NCBI GenBank assembly: GCA_003552765.1
Contig: PUOI01000606.1
Coordinates: 1 to 6,476, forward strand
Direction: 5' to 3'
Source: Candidatus Hydrogenedentota bacterium
GTDB lineage: Bacteria; Hydrogenedentota; Hydrogenedentia; Hydrogenedentales; SLHB01
DNA length: 6,476 bases
Of the stretch, positions 5,071 to 6,476 are shown piece after piece. The position numbers and the translations under genes are program-made. The notes beneath the pieces were generated by a model. That model had not been told where the DNA came from. It did not search any database and worked only from the letters and a program-made list of their open reading frames with translations. Position 1 is the first letter of the stretch. Each line of letters opens with the position of its first letter.

Positions 5071-6476
5071 TTACGAAACCCACACGCCTTTGCGCATGCG
5101 GAGCCCAGCGAGGCTCAGCAGGCTTACCATCACCACAAGCATAAGGCACGCGGGCGCAGCCGGGGCAAAGGACTGGGGTTCGGATTCCACTTGGAGTACG
5201 ACCGTCCAATACGGGGCGCTCGTTTGGCCCGCGACGGGCGCTTGCGCGTGCACGTGACCGGTCGGAACCACGCCCAACCGCACATACTCGATGTGCAGAC
5301 GGAATCCGGCCTCTTCAAGAATCGACGCGGCCTCTTCCCAGTGCAAGCCGTCAACGTCGGGCATTTCCTCGCTGGCCCAGCTCACATCGCCCACGATCGT
5401 CCCGTGAAACTCGTTGGGAGTGAGATCAAAAACCGTCTCGCCGTCGTTTTCGTCCATGGGCCAATACAGAACAAGGCCATCCTCGTTGCCCGTGAGCCGC
5501 TGGTACATGTCGGCCATGATCGCGGATTGCGGACGCGAATAGTCCCAGACGCGCACATCGGCGATCAGCCCATCAAACGGAGCGAGATCCCAGTCCCAGT
5601 GGTGCCAGGTGCCCGCGCGGAAAGGCTCCGTTGTAGACGTGTTGATCTCTTGTTCCTGACTCACGATCAACTCGCCATTGGCGAACACAATGGTCTCGGA
5701 ACCCGTATGAACCACGGCGAAATGCACCCATTGATTCTCGGACGGATAGTCGAAATCGACGTCCGCCCCGCCCCATAGCTGAGTCCGCCACTCGTCGGCG
5801 CCGCCCAAGGTGCGGAGCGAGAAATCCTGACCGTCAGCGCCCGTGACTCCCAGACTGAAGATGCCGCCGTCGTTGAAGCCGCGGGTGTACGCCCATGCCT
5901 CAATGGTTCGCGGCGCGTTGCCCGATATGCCCAAATCGCCTGCGTCAATGCCATCATTCGCCTCGACATACCCGTCCACGAAATCCAGCGCGGCCGCGCG
6001 CGTAAGCTCATCGGGCATCGGCGGAGCGTCCGGGAGGTCCGCAACCGGAAGATCGGGCGCCTGAACCCAACTGACGTTACCCTCGATCGCGCCATGAAGG
6101 TTATTGGCGGTAAGATCGTTGGGATCGCCATCGCCTTCGTTCATCGGCCAATAGAGAATCAGCCCTGTTTCACTTCCCCGCAAGCGCTGGTTCATGTCGC
6201 GGTTGATCACCGAGGCGGAACGCGCATGGTCCCACACGCGGAGGTCCGCGATCATCCCGTTAAAGAAGTCTGTGTCATGCCACGAGCCCGCCCGGAACGT
6301 GAAGTTGTTGCCGGTGTTGATTTCCTGGTCGCCGCTCCCAACGACTTCGCCGTTGGCGTACAAGAAGCTCTCGTCGCCGGTGTGGACCAGGGCGAAGTGG
6401 ACCCACTCGTTCTCGGTGGGATAATTGAAATCAAAGTCATAGGCTCCGCCCCAGAACTGGACGCGCCAGTCATTGG
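5071..6476 (-). CDS. Secreted LamG-LamG-PASTA surface protein with C-terminal anchor, 5' end cut by window edge
   Basis: The 467 visible C-terminal residues show four parts. Residues 1-143 are the C-terminal part of one LamG/concanavalin A-like jellyroll domain. Residues 160-368 are a complete second one, with ALDFVDGYVEA at its start, IADVRVWDYSRP near 304-315 and GLVLYWPMDENDG...NEFHGTIVG at its end; these motifs are typical of LamG_3. Residues 371-431 are a PASTA domain (MPDVDGLHWEEAASILEEAG, VVPTGHVHAQAPVAG). Residues 442-458 are a hydrophobic segment followed by RMRKGVWVS, a membrane anchor or sorting tail. The frame is open to the right edge with no start codon in context; a TTG at 6363 is internal to the first LamG. 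LamG folds usually bind sugars or proteins and PASTA often binds peptidoglycan-like ligands; the ligand here is unknown. No kinase or catalytic domain is visible, and the unseen N-terminus could hold one. Confidence 0.9.
   Translation of the reverse strand, partial: NDWRVQFWGGAYDFDFNYPTENEWVHFALVHTGDESFLYANGEVVGSGDQEINTGNNFTFRAGSWHDTDFFNGMIADLRVWDHARSASVINRDMNQRLRGSETGLILYWPMNEGDGDPNDLTANNLHGAIEGNVSWVQAPDLPVADLPDAPPMPDELTRAAALDFVDGYVEANDGIDAGDLGISGNAPRTIEAWAYTRGFNDGGIFSLGVTGADGQDFSLRTLGGADEWRTQLWGGADVDFDYPSENQWVHFAVVHTGSETIVFANGELIVSQEQEINTSTTEPFRAGTWHHWDWDLAPFDGLIADVRVWDYSRPQSAIMADMYQRLTGNEDGLVLYWPMDENDGETVFDLTPNEFHGTIVGDVSWASEEMPDVDGLHWEEAASILEEAGFRLHIEYVRLGVVPTGHVHAQAPVAGQTSAPYWTVVLQVESEPQSFAPAAPACLMLVVMVSLLSLAGLRMRKGVWVS
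5182..5364 (-). other. PASTA domain coding segment
   Basis: Sixty-one residues carry the PASTA pattern: a PDVDGLHWEEAASILEEAGF helix, an I-E-Y-V strand, then VVPTGHVHAQAPVAGQ and a closing strand TVVLQVES. It is a single copy placed between the last LamG domain and the membrane anchor, so it would lie close to the membrane or wall. PASTA domains are best known from serine/threonine kinases and penicillin-binding proteins; single copies in secreted proteins are less common. Confidence 0.8.
5365..6474 (-). repeat. Tandem duplication of LamG-coding unit
   Basis: The stretch beginning NDWRVQFWGGAYDFDF (6474 downward) recurs as DEWRTQLWGGADVDFDY (5796 downward), a shift of exactly 678 bp or 226 codons. 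Further pairs are ENEWVHFALVHTG/ENQWVHFAVVHTG, FRAGSWH/FRAGTWH, MIADLRVWDHAR/LIADVRVWDYSR and LILYWPMNE/LVLYWPMDE. By eye, roughly half of the residues are identical, and the DNA has diverged visibly, so the duplication is old. The first unit is truncated by the window edge. Confidence 0.85.

Noticed and set aside
4848..5144. Plus-strand 98-codon frame between the convergent genes
   Set aside because: It is made of the dRS3-like repeat, the terminator hairpin and the antisense of the LamG gene's end; cysteine/arginine-rich, with no ribosome site.
5191..5778. Plus-strand 195-codon frame opposite the LamG/PASTA gene
   Set aside because: It is antisense to a clear domain-containing protein and resembles no family; a shadow frame.

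Overview
The window comes from a high-GC, Gram-negative (diderm) bacterium. The evidence is a complete lptF-lptG pair, which serves LPS transport to the outer membrane, together with dense GC-rich intergenic repeats and a secreted LamG/PASTA protein with a C-terminal membrane anchor. LamG-rich secretomes, short PASTA modules outside kinases and such dispersed repeats would fit environmental lineages such as Hydrogenedentota or the Planctomycetota and their relatives. This placement is an inference from style, since no marker gene fixes the taxon.

Layout, left to right. (1) Positions 1-1084, minus strand: an Amt ammonium transporter whose C-terminus runs off the left edge. Its leader (1085-1377) holds an exact-consensus sigma-54 promoter, two dyads upstream of it and two hairpins in the predicted 5' UTR, so nitrogen-status control is likely. 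(2) Positions 1378-3584, minus strand: lptF and lptG, overlapping by 4 bp (ATGA), the two permease subunits of the LPS-extracting ABC transporter. A good -10 box and a 12-bp palindrome lie upstream of lptF. (3) Positions 3585-4034: a divergent intergenic region with a repeat element (A) and a good sigma-70 promoter overlapping a 19-bp imperfect dyad in front of the next gene. (4) Positions 4035-4532, plus strand: a two-domain DtxR/MntR-type metal-dependent repressor. (5) Positions 4533-5070: a convergent, repeat-packed spacer with elements B and C, which share 9-bp terminal inverted repeats with element A (7 of 9 bases retained at the left end of B), a dRS3-like 20-mer, and a strong hairpin terminator for the gene to its right. 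(6) Positions 5071-6476, minus strand: the 3' part of a surface protein with tandem LamG domains, one PASTA domain and a C-terminal transmembrane/basic tail; its N-terminus lies beyond the right edge.

The genes do not form one pathway. lptFG is a housekeeping envelope unit, amt a nitrogen-regulated unit, the DtxR-type gene a stand-alone regulator bracketed by repeats, and the LamG protein a separate exported product. I see no defence system, CRISPR array, transposase, tRNA or rRNA. The most notable signals are the sigma-54 promoter for amt, the family of TIR-bounded elements around the regulator, the altered metal site of that regulator, and the LamG-LamG-PASTA-anchor architecture. None amounts to a clearly new system.
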